A DNA stretch of 64,000 nt. Source: Mesaphorura yosii. Its lineage: Eukaryota; Arthropoda; Collembola; Poduromorpha; Tullbergiidae. The translations under genes were made by a program, and so were the position numbers. Numbering within the stretch: position 1 is the first letter of the stretch; every line of letters starts with the position of its first letter. The stretch is taken from assembly GCA_009869945.1 (NCBI GenBank), contig WIXG01000365.1, forward strand, positions 1-64,000, written 5' to 3'. Below are positions 41,301 to 51,874 of the stretch, piece after piece. Under the pieces are notes generated by a model. The model was given only the letters and a program-made list of their open reading frames with translations. It did not search any database and was not told the origin of the DNA.

Positions 41301-43904
41301 ACGCTTGAAAGACTGGAATTTATTCCTTCATTTGCTGTTGTGTCTTATTTTAAGATAGTTTTTGCGAAAGCGAAATGCGAACTTTGTAAAATGCAAAGCA
41401 TTGCAAAACGAGACACATGAGCCAGAAGCCGTTAAATCCAGTGATTATCTCGCGGTCGTAAAAATAGCAGTCTTCCGCGGCCGTGTCTCGTGTTCGAGTC
41501 GGATTTTAGCCTGAATTGTTCCGTCGTCGTCGGTTATAAATCCCAATTTATACAAATTTATTGCGAAAACGAAATGCCTCATTCGCAAATGGCGAATAGC
41601 GAATGGAAAATTGCGTTCAACGATCAAGCAGGTAATTTTCCAGTGGAGCGATGCGCGATGAACGAAACCGAAACGCATGCGAGACGCGAAATTAACTGAA
41701 ACTGAAGTAATGATGATGTATTAAAGTAATTGGAGTCCTTAAAAATGTATAGCTTGTCTCTTTTTACGTGCGACAAGGTAAAAAGCGTCGAGAGTCGAGA
41801 ATTCGTGGCTGCCAAAGCCAGCACGGCATGGAATCTGCATTAAGGTAAGTAAAGTATGTGGTTAATGCGATACGTGAAAAGTTACCTTCCGTTACATTTT
41901 CCGGCTGTACGCAGGACAGAAGGAGGCTCCAGGAAAACCAGCCAGCACGCACTGCGGCTGTCAACTTACCTCGAGCAATAAATTCAGTCTTATAGTCTTA
42001 AGTTGACTTTGTGTACCACAACCACACCAACATTATTTTATGACCAAGACATAACCATCTCATGACGACTTGTTTTATTGTCTCTTGTAAAATTTTATGC
42101 GATCTTTCCGGACACCGCACCGCCGGGCTGTTCTGCGTGCCGCGTGCTGCAGTTTTTTACTTTTGCTCCTGGCCCCAGGTTCGTGGCCTTTCTGCATCCT
42201 GCGTCCTCACGGCGTTTCCTGCTTGTTTATTTATTGTATCGCCTTGCCTCTTGCTCGTTTCGTGTTTGTGGGCACCTGCATCGAGCACCGGGACCCAATT
42301 CAAATAATGCAGCAACAGCAAAGCAACCTGGAAATGATCATGAAGCTAGTTTCCAGTTGTTTTATTGATTTCGTCCAGGGATCCGACTTTACGACTACGA
42401 TTACGACTATGGCTATGGCCATGTCATCAAATAGATCCCATTAGTGCTTGATGACGATGACTCTTCAATCCAGTGTCCAGTCCAGTATTCCTGTATTACG
42501 TCGAGCTTTCTGCCCGACATCGCACGGGCAGGCAGTCGCGCCGCGGCTGCCGCGTGCTCTTCAGATGATTGAGCTGTCTTCTGATACTCGATGACAGCCG
42601 GATGATTGAGATGACGTTCTGAAAAGCGCGACAAGAAATACTGGAGAGACAAAACGAGCGGACAAGTTGTTGTGGTTGGCACTTAGCGGCCGGCGTGTCA
42701 TACAATTATTTTCTGGCGAGAGACAACCAATTTTGTGCTGATCCGCACTCACAAACACATAAACTTAAACGTTCCCCTTTAAAGAAAAATGAGTACAAGA
42801 CATTAACGCTGATTGAATTGAGAGACAAGGCAAGAAGGTTCGCTCGCTCGACTCAATTATCCCATCAAGGAAGGGCCTTGAAGAAGAACCCAAAGCACTA
42901 AGCAAATTAAGTACAACAGTGCAAAGTACAAAGGCTTTAAAGTGTCGGGCACAATGCTTGGCTGCCTGTCTGCATGGATGCATGCATTGTTGACTTTAAA
43001 AATTGTAAACAAGTTCAAAGTATCAGCAATACTTTACAACTTCACACATTCACGCCAGGCCAAGCTGTATAGACAAAACTCTTACCTCGTAACTCGTATC
43101 TTCGTATAATGTGAACCTAAATACAGAGGAAGGATTGCATAATTGCATTGGGCTGGCACGCCATAGAATTTCTACGAATATTACGCCACGACATCCATCC
43201 GGAATTACAATCACTTCAGGATCCTCGATGATCCTACCTTTCCTGGCCTGACTGATAACTGATAAATACCTGCTTTGTTAGTCACAATCTGGCTGGCTCT
43301 ATTTGGACTTCGACTGAAGATTGAGGATTAGTGACGACGATCGCCGATAAGACAAGAACGACAAACACAACGACGGCTGTATCGACCAGACATAAAAGAA
43401 GGAACATGTTCACGCTATTAAGGACAAGGTTTATTTGCTGATTACGTAGTGGCTGTGGCTGTGTTCGTGCATATTCCGCATATAATTATCTCACCTCTCC
43501 CATTTCTAACAGCCTACATCTAATTTCAGTTCGTATTCGTATCGCCGCACAGGTGTGTTCGTGTTCATGGTGTTCATTCAATGTGATCTCATTTCGTTAA
43601 CCCAACAGTATTATTATTCAGCTCGATTTGGCTCCAGTTTCTGCGGCGTGCGTCCGCGTTTCCGAAACTGCACTCAACCGCAAGCCACGAACATGTGCTT
43701 TCAGTGCAGCCGATAAACACGAACATTTGTGGACTGTGGAGACTGTGGACATCGATCATCGATAAACAAAGTGACAGACTGTGCCATACTGTGCTGTGCT
43801 TCGGGCTTGGAATATTGATATTGATTAATTGTGCAACTCGTTTAATCTAATTAATTCGAATTCCAACTCGGCCGTGCCTGCACGACCAAGTGAGCTTAAT
43901 AACA
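35367..43904. other. Intergenic region between dpr and the SLC44-family gene
   Basis: This stretch separates the 5' ends of two divergently transcribed genes, so promoters of both should lie here. No coding region could be supported: the frames at 39881-40144 (-), 42062-42444 (+) and 42413-42682 (-) lack splice sites or recognisable motifs. Short simple repeats such as CGG and CAC/CAT runs occur near 36165-36335. Confidence 0.5.
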
Positions 43905-46900
43905 ATGGAGAGCCCTCGCGCGGGTGCCGGCCGCGGTGACGGCCTAGACAATTCCAAGCAGCAGCCCGCCCACCCTGGAAATGAAGAACCGGACGATGTG
44001 GATGCCAAAAACAGCGCAGGCGGCGACGGCAAAGGCTCCGGCTGCTGCGGGAGGAAAGCAACAGTCAATGGCTCAACCTCTTCAACCGAGATCAGAAACA
44101 ACAACCGGCGGTCGTCAGTGATAAGTTTCAACAGCAGCGTCGACTTCAAGCTGAATGAGAAACCAAGAGCTTGCACCGACGTACTGTACTTGGTCATTTA
44201 CGTCCTGTTTTGCCTCCTAATGGTAAGTTGGTTCCATTCGGCTGCTCAGGAGCGGATCAGGGGCTCATGATTTGGGCCTGATTTAGTAATGACGATCATT
44301 GCGTCTTGTTGGGATTGCAGTCGGTAATAGCAGTCTTCGCCATAAACTACGGAAATCCCTTGAGACTGATCAACGGGATGGACAGCTACGGAAATATCTG
44401 CGGGTTTAACAATAGGGACCAAGATCTCAATGTCAACATGAGTTTCACCGGGAAGGACATGCGAAATAAACCGTAAGGCTGCAAACAAGTTACTGAACAC
44501 CAAATTTTTTTTAAAAAATTAGACATCTGTAGAATTTTTTTTCGCTTATAGGTTCGTATTCTTCTTTGACTTAACGGCGATGGAGAAGTCGACCAGAATT
44601 TGCGTCGAGAAATGCCCCGACGTGGACTTGAACAATCCCGAGGATTTGCGAAACTTTTACAGAAACACTTCGGTCAATTTATGCCAGTAAGAAATATTTC
44701 AATTTACAGTTCCAGCTAAGGAATTTAACATATGATTGTCATTTGATAAACTTCTTTGTTGCACGTACAGGTACGACTACGATTTTCAACTGTTGGAGAA
44801 GGGCAACTCCAGCAGCCTGCTGAAAGAAATCTGTCCTCAGCTTCCGTACTATGCTAGTCACGATATAATGAAACGATGCATTCCAATTCCAAGATCATTC
44901 CAGCCAAGACTCGCGTTCAGCGTGAGTCTCGCTTACAGATACTTGAACAGCCTCGACATCTTCAAGCTCGTGCTAGGCGACCTCGCCGTGACCTGGCCGA
45001 CGGTCTTGATGCTGTCCTCACTTTCCTTTGTGTTCTCCTGTGTATTTGTCCTCCTTTTCCATTGCATCACTGGAATCGTGGCGTATCTCATTCTTTTCCT
45101 GGCCGTGGGCTTGGCGATCGGTAAGCAAATTAATACTACCTGGCACTGGCGCTGGCGGAGTTGATAAATGAATTTATCAGGTGTATAATTCAATTATTGA
45201 AGGTTTTACTGGATTTTTGTGGTTGACTTACGTCGACCTGAGAAATATGGTGGCCAGCATGCCCCCGGATCAAATCTTGGACGAGTACAAAAATAATGAG
45301 GAATCGTTTCTGACGTACAGCATTCTGTGCACAATTTTCACGGTAAGCGACCCAGAGAATTCAGAATATCTAATCTCGAGTACTGTCAGAAATCTTTTCT
45401 AAAATTCACGTCCGTCTGTCATTTCTATGCAGGTTCTGCTGTTTCTCGTCACAGTTTATCTCCGGAAGCGTGTCACCGTAATCGTACAACTCTTCCGAGA
45501 AGCAGGACGCGCATTGAGGGCCATTCCATGGTTGTTTCTCCAGCCATTCATCACGTATGCGGCACTGATTTCGTTCTTGCTGGGTTGGTTACTCATAATG
45601 CTGTGCCTGGCAACCTCAGGTCCGTTATAATTTAATACCTGGCCTAAAATGTGTGAATGTGCCCATTGGAAAGATTAACTGAATAATGATCGATTTATAT
45701 TTAGACTTTCCAGTTTCTAGTCAACGAAGTATTCCGGTCCTAGTCGAGGGATTTGAACAGCGCGTCAGTGACGTTAACAATTCGGAAACTGCTGATGAAA
45801 GCAGCAGCGGGCGCCATCCGCGCGAAGAAAACCTCCCGGCGCCTGGAGTCATGGCGTTGAATCGGACAGTCTCAGTCAGTGAGGTCTTAGGTTCGTGAGG
45901 GCATGGATAAGTTTCCTTGTGGTGGACTGGTGAGCAAAAGAATTGTGAGAATTTAAGCATGTTCTGATTCCTGGCGTTTAGATTTCCCTGGAATCGAGTA
46001 CACCGAGACGATCTGGGTCAAGTATATGTGGTGGGTCTACATAATCGGCCTAGTCTGGTGTTCCGAGTTCATACTTGCGTGTCAGCAAATGATAATTGCC
46101 AGCGCCGTGTCCACTTGGTACTTTTCAAAGTAAGGATGACGACGACACAATCGACCATGTGCAAGACTGCACGACTTGGAAGAGTTCTAATAAGCATTTT
46201 ATCTGTACAGGAAGCGTGGGAGTTTATCATGCATTGTTGGAAATGCCATCGGGCGTCTGATAAAGTATAATTTAGGCTCCGTCGCGCTGGGGTCTCTGGT
46301 CATCACGATTGTGAAGATTCCACGGCTTATTTTGGGCTTCACACAAAGAATGTAAGTAGATTAAGTAATCAACTGGTCACTTGGTTGATTTTATCGGTTG
46401 TTTAAACCAGTACCTTCAATTTTACAGGCTTAGAAGATGGAGTGACTGGACATGCATAAAATACGTGATAAGAGGCTGCAGTCTCTGCTTAGGTTGTTTT
46501 GAGAGCTGCTTGAAGTACATTCACCACAACGCCTACACCGTCGTGGCCATTCAAGGAGTTGACTTCTGTCCGGCGGGCCGCCTTGCCTTCACGGCACTGA
46601 TGAACAACGCACTGCAGATTGAAGTGCTGAATACGATCGGAGACTTCATTCTCTTCCTTGCTAAATGCATCACGGCGACTATGACGGGAATCATTGCAAT
46701 TCTCGTCTTCCAAAGCGATAAGACGCTCTACTTTTATGCCGTGCCGGTGCTACTGACTTTTGTCTTCTCGTATTTTATTTCGCACGCAGTGATTTCGGTG
46801 TTTGAGGTAATTTAAACTTGGCTTGGCGGGCTTAAACTTTTACAAAATTAATACGAATTGATTTGTAGATGACTGTGGACACGCTTTTCTTATGCTTCTG

Positions 46901-47144
46901 CGAGGATCACAACATGAACGACGTGCCCGATGGGTCGGGGATGAAAAATTACTACGCGCCGACTCGGTTGCTAAAATTCTTGACGGAGGATGCAGTGGAT
47001 GCTTTGGCGCCTGGCAGGAGGGAAAACTTTGCGACGGATCCGAGCGCTACGCCAACTAAAGTCAGGCTGCATCTCGACGATCCAACAGTGAATGCTGAGG
47101 AGCTTGTCCCAATGAATGTGAATCCGAGCAGAATTCCGACTTGA
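43905..47144 (+). CDS. SLC44A: Choline transporter-like protein (SLC44 family)
   Basis: This multi-pass plasma-membrane or organelle protein belongs to the CTL/SLC44 family, whose members transport choline and related substrates. Exons: 43905-44222, 44321-44472, 44552-44686, 44771-45120, 45203-45342, 45433-45619, 45705-45890, 45982-46129, 46211-46351, 46428-46806 and 46869-47144. They give 803 residues with consistent phases and GT-AG sites. Family features seen are a charged cytosolic N-terminus, a first span ([12 protein letters not shown]), the first-loop motif [18 protein letters not shown], spans separated by a Cys-rich loop, [15 protein letters not shown], the conserved [10 protein letters not shown] and the C-terminal [11 protein letters not shown]. 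The length is somewhat above the family's usual 650-720 because the N-terminus and the exon-7 loop are extended. Start: the first ATG in the open frame. The start of exon 5 rests on a weak acceptor; an acceptor at 45180 would bring a stop into frame. It resembles CTL2 more than CTL1, but this was not tested. Confidence 0.93.
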
Positions 47145-47269
47145 ACTTGAACTCTGACCTCGAGCCTTGCTTTTCATTTGACTGACTAATTTCCGAATTT
47201 ATTCGTTGTAAATTTTTGTGTTTCTATTTATTTGAGCTAACCAATGCAAGGCAGCATTCTAGTGCAACT

Positions 47270-47275
47270 TTTATT
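47270..47275 (-). terminator. Candidate poly(A) signal of BRX1
   Basis: TTTATT on the plus strand is AATAAA on the minus strand, about 125 bases past the BRX1 stop codon. Confidence 0.4.
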
Positions 47276-47384
47276 CTAGTTTTCTGTGAACTTTCTTTGT
47301 ATTCAGTTAAAAATAAGTTTTATACATTCACATTTTAATTAATACTTTTTACAAACGTGTCTCTTCTTTCACATTGTGAAGAAA

Positions 47385-47390
47385 AATAAA
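47385..47390 (+). terminator. Candidate poly(A) signal of the SLC44-family gene
   Basis: AATAAA lies 240 bases after the SLC44-family stop codon and eight bases before the 3' end of the convergent BRX1 reading frame. An AATAAG variant at about 47309 is an alternative. Confidence 0.35.
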
Positions 47391-47397
47391 AACAGTC

Positions 47398-48795
47398 CTA
47401 TTTTTCCAGTGCTTCCGGGTCCACATGGAATATCTCATCCGACGGATCCAATTTGTATGACGATTTCGGCTTGCTCCTTTCGTACTCGAGTTTCTGCTGT
47501 ACCTTATTCAAGTACTTTCCAGCGCCTGAGCGCTTTATCATGGCACGATACTGGAAATGCGAAAGAGAAAACGAAATGAGTTTATAGTTATTTTAGATAT
47601 TTAAATCGGCATCATTTTGTGAATTTTGTCTTACTTTTCCTGGAGAAATGTAATGCTCGTTACTCCACAACGTTGCTCCATTGAAACTACCCTCAAATAT
47701 TCGGATTGGGTTCAGCGTAAATCGCGGGCCAATCTCAACAAGCGACCCGTCCTCCTCCATAATTTGAAAATTCCGAAACCATATTCGATTGTCGAGTACT
47801 GTGAATGTGAAGACGTGGTCAATGAATGGTTGGCTTCTTGGGAATTGGTAAGGGGTTCCGAATGTTTGTGTGAACAGTTCTCGCAGCAATTTTAAGTGCG
47901 GCTCGGAGTCAAATTGTGGGTCAAAAGACAGAATCGCTCTGGATCCCTTCAAACAATTGCCAGTGAACTTCAACTCGTGCATTGTATTCACTGCGCAAAA
48001 GTGAAAATTAGATTAATTAAATTTACCAGTGACCGCATTTATTTTTCGGCATGGTGAAGTTAAACTTACTGTTCTCCATGAGAAACTTCGCAGATGGACC
48101 GTCTCCAACGGCGGACACCCATAAATAAATGTCGTCGAACCTCCGTCCTTCGAAGAAGATGCATTTATTGCAGTTCTTCATCTCCGAAATCTGAACAGGT
48201 CAAAATAGAAGGTCGGTCAAAGGTTTACAGTGTAATTCTAAACATTTTTTCTATTTTCTCACCTCATTGATTGCGAAGAGAGTGTCCCTTTTATCCATCT
48301 TCGATTCCTTCTTTGTGTGTGGAAGCAAATTCCTTAAATCTTCCATGATGTGCCTGCCATTATGTGAAATTCCACGTGACGCAAAAAGTAGCACGCGTTG
48401 TTTATTTCTCCATCGACCCTAAATCATTTCATGAACATGATGTGATGCTAACCGCATAAACCGAACTTTAGTAGTGAATTCGAATTCTCAAAACTGAAGC
48501 TCACCCGCTTTGGAACTGCATCGTCTGATCTTCTAGTTGCCTCGAGTTGAACTTCGGGCTCTGAATTAGGTAGCTTAATGTCAGCTTTCTGCTTCGCCTT
48601 TAATTTCTTTTTTTGGACTTTGGTCAACTCTTTGGTGACGTATTCTGAGGGAACGAGTTTAACATTTGTTTTCTTTTTAATTGCCGGACCATTTGCACCG
48701 CCACCTTCTCCTATAGTTGTCACTCCTACTGCATTACTAATTCGGTTCTCAACTTTCTTCTTCCCCAGGATAACTTTCGCGTTTGCTTTGACCAT
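47398..48795 (-). CDS. BRX1: Ribosome biogenesis protein BRX1 (Brix domain)
   Basis: This nucleolar factor is needed for assembly of the large (60S) ribosomal subunit and carries a Brix domain that contacts pre-rRNA and partner factors. Exons: 48795-48505, 48418-48263, 48190-48070, 47990-47635 and 47550-47398. They give 358 residues, the usual length for the family, with phases 0,0,1,0 and GT-AG sites. Family signatures seen are RWRNKQRVLLFASRGISHNGR at the domain start (in part), ISEMKNCNKCIFFEGRR, TGNCLKGSRAILSFDPQFD, HVFTFTVLDNRIWFRNFQI, EEDGSLVEIGPRFTLN and a lysine-rich N-terminus suited to nucleolar targeting. The ATG chosen begins MVKANAKV; a CAG just upstream may be the acceptor of a 5' UTR intron. 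The gene is convergent with the SLC44-family gene (253 bases between stops) and divergent from the F-box gene. Confidence 0.96.
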
Positions 48796-49511
48796 TCTGC
48801 AAACTGCAATCAGAAAACAAGCACGATAATTAAAAAAGAATGGACATATAAGTCCGAAATAAATTGATGAATATGCTATCACTACAAATCACAATTCGAA
48901 ATCGTACTTATACTAACGCCTAGTAAAGGTTACCGTCGATGTCGAAGTTGAAGTTGAAACTGACGTTCAATTAGTAAAGTAAAAGGCCAAGGGCGAAATA
49001 ATCAAGTAATTAATTGCCAAGAGCGAAGTAGCCACCTTTGGAACGAACGTGAACGGTTTAGCACATGGAATCTAAATCAATGCGGTTTTCATTTGAATTG
49101 TTTGGCGGAATGCACGAAATGGGTTTTCGAGTCGCAAAGGATAGCCAAGATGCTTGCTCGTCAGTTGAAAATTCTTTGTTACTGAGCCTTATGTAAGAGC
49201 TTATAAGATATTTAAAAGGTTTGCCTTGCTTGTCTCGTGCGTAATTTCATGCGTTATCAGCTGTATTCGCTTTGAGTGGAGCTCCGAAAGTTTCAGTTAC
49301 TGGATTCATATGTCGTAGTGTAGTCATAGTAAGCAATTCAGTTCGATGTTGATTCGTGCCTCCGTGCGTCCCTGGCCAGTTTCATAAGCAGAGAGCCGAA
49401 AATCGTCTTCTGGAGCGCGCGGACGATTGCCTAATCTTACGGTTAAGAAATTCGTACTTTCGAAGCACACCCTGATTTATTCAGGTACAAAATTACGCAC
49501 TGACTTCCATA
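48796..49511. other. Divergent intergenic region (BRX1 / F-box gene)
   Basis: About 0.7 kb separates two head-to-head genes and presumably holds both promoters. A TCAGT word, resembling the arthropod initiator, occurs near 49341 on the plus strand. No TATA box or other element is clear. Confidence 0.45.
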
Positions 49512-51733
49512 ATGAGTCGGCAGCCCCAAGAACACAATGCCAGCAACGGCCAAGATGACGACAGGGACATACAAGACCCAGAAGCGATGGACACAGAATT
49601 GACGAGCCCCCAGTCAGAGCCTTTTCTTCCAGGATTGACGTTGCCCGACATTTTGATGCCAGAAGTTACTGACGAACAGGCTGTCCTATCAATTCTGGAG
49701 CGATGAATACAGATTGAGATGGAAGGCATCACAAAATTACCAGTAAGACATCTCCTGACACTACTATTTAAGTAGTTGCAAAAAGCGAGTGACATTTTTG
49801 ACGACTCTGGCTGTAGGCCACGCTCCTGCACAAACTTTACACCTTTTTGGATGTTGAAGGCATAAAAATATGCCGGCTGATCTGTCGTCGGCTGAACGAC
49901 AGCGTACTTTCCTCGCGTGCACTGGAACGGCGTAGTCACTTCATCGTCGACGGCCGGCACGACGATGTTCAAGGTGCTAAATGCCAGGCGTACTTCGCCA
50001 GCGCTGGCGCTACAGCCAACCGCCACGGCTGCAGGCTGCAGTCTCTGGACGGAGCTGTGCATCCGCCGAGCGTATTCGAAGCAAATGGGCTGGATCTCTA
50101 CGCACTACACGACTCCAATCACGACGCTCGTCCTCCACAACTGCAGTATCAACTGGCGAGACCTGCTGCTGATGCTGCCCGAATTCGAGAATCTGAGCAC
50201 CCTCTCAGACTGCCCGGACATGTACTTTTGGGACTACGCCACCTTTGCTGAAGGAATCAAGGAGAATGAAGAGATTGCCGACAATGCCAACTTTCAGGAG
50301 CTGAGCACGCGTCTGGGATTCAGTGAAAACGTGACTCACACGCTGGAAAACCTGAAACACGTGCATATTCATCGGTGTCAAGTCTCAAATTGTGTTCTGT
50401 ACCTGAAAATCCTGCTCTTGCACTGCGTGCGTCTGGAAACTCTCGAAATCACATCCGATCAGCGCGTCAGTTTCGGTGGAGGCGGTCTCCATGCGCTTGG
50501 TGAAGTGTTCGTGCAATTTTACTTCTACCTTGGCCAGCTAATCCAAGCCAACGCGAACTCGCTGACTTCGCTTTCTTTCCCGTACAAAAGTCAGTATCCC
50601 TCGACGGAATTTCGGGTCTTCGACGATCAACCTGGGAACCCCTTCGACATGTTTCTAAATTACGTGACCGAGCACAATTGGAGAACCGTTATTCAGCCAC
50701 GCAACCTCGCTAGCCTCACCCTGCAGTTTCCAGCCATACGAATTGAAGAGACCGCCTTCCAACAGAGACTCCAACCTTTTCTGTCAGCGTGGACGTCGAC
50801 CGCGGCGGCTTCGCTGAAGAGCCTCACCTTCGGGTTCGTGTACCTCGAGCTTAGCAAAGACCGTATGCTTATCGACAGCATTCCACGATCGCCGTCCGTC
50901 GAGTCCACGAACTTCGGAGTGTGGCTGATGGACAGTGACGGGCTCCCTTTCATCGAAAATGTCTTTCAGCACGTGAAGTACGTCAGCATTCAGCTGTCAA
51001 CACCGCTCTCGGTGGAGCTCAAAGATATTCTGATGCTGGACGAAGACGAAACTGGAGCAGACGAAGTAATCGGAAATCCGAAATACGCGCAGGTGACAGA
51101 GCTTCAATTTTTCAGCAAAGCCGCCAATTTCAGAAATTTAAACCTGCAGCTGATGATCCCGCATTTTCCAAATCTCACGCATCTGAACCTCGTCGATTTC
51201 AACATCAGAGTGGATCGGATTCATTCGTCCGAGTCGCCAGCGACGGTCGAAGACGAAGACCTGCAGAAAATATTCCGGTGCCTATGCCAGCTGACACTGC
51301 TTCAGTTGGCCGGGAATTTGGTGTACTTGACGGATGTTGGCATGACCGGGCTCAAGCACGCGGCTTGCAAGCGAATGCTGAAACGCGACGTTTTTGAGAA
51401 GGTAGAAGGAGATCTCGACGGATTCTCATTTTCTGCGCTACGAAAGCTACACACACTGATTCTGTCTGGGGTTGGAGTCAAGATCACGGACGTGTCGGCG
51501 TATTTCGCATTTAACAACATGCCAGCCCTGAAAAAATTGCACATGTACGGAGCACATCAGGTTAGTCATAAAAAAGCGTGCGATTAGTCACTTGTTAAAG
51601 AAACAAAACTTTTTAAAGAATAGCACGAAGTCTGAAGCTCTGTGCTTGTTTGCAATTTTAGATAACGAGTGCAGGAAAGGATCGCCTCATTCGCATATTC
51701 TCAACTTCAAGAAACTGCTCATTGCAAATCTGA
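49512..51733 (+). CDS. F-box / leucine-rich-repeat-like protein
   Basis: This is probably a substrate adaptor of an SCF ubiquitin ligase. Proposed exons are 49512-49664, 49713-49742, 49817-49973, 50035-51560 and 51662-51733, giving 645 residues. The F-box is visible as ITKLPATLLHKLYTFLD followed by VEGIKICRLICRRLNDS, a typical L-P-x-x-L-x-x-h-x-x-h-L pattern with the later C-R-x-h-N. The large fourth exon holds irregular leucine-rich segments such as TPITTLVLHNCSINW, LTSLSFP, LTHLNLVDFNI, LTLLQLAGN and LHTLILSGVGVKI. Two boundaries are uncertain. An in-frame TGA at 49704-49706 is avoided only by a 48-base intron (49665-49712); otherwise translation may start at the ATG at 49719 (592 residues). 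A frame change is bridged by a 61-base GC-rich intron (49974-50034). The gene is convergent with the membrane glycoprotein gene downstream (141 bases between stops). Confidence 0.72.
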
Positions 51734-51874
51734 CTGTGACTGCTGAGTCCGCGTCCGCTTCCTGTCCTGTGCCCAGCTGATAAGAGCAATCTAATTCTTT
51801 AAATATTAAAGTCCGTGTCTTGCACAAAATGAAAATTTTTTCAGTCCAATTTTAATGGAAAAGTACTCGAGTTG

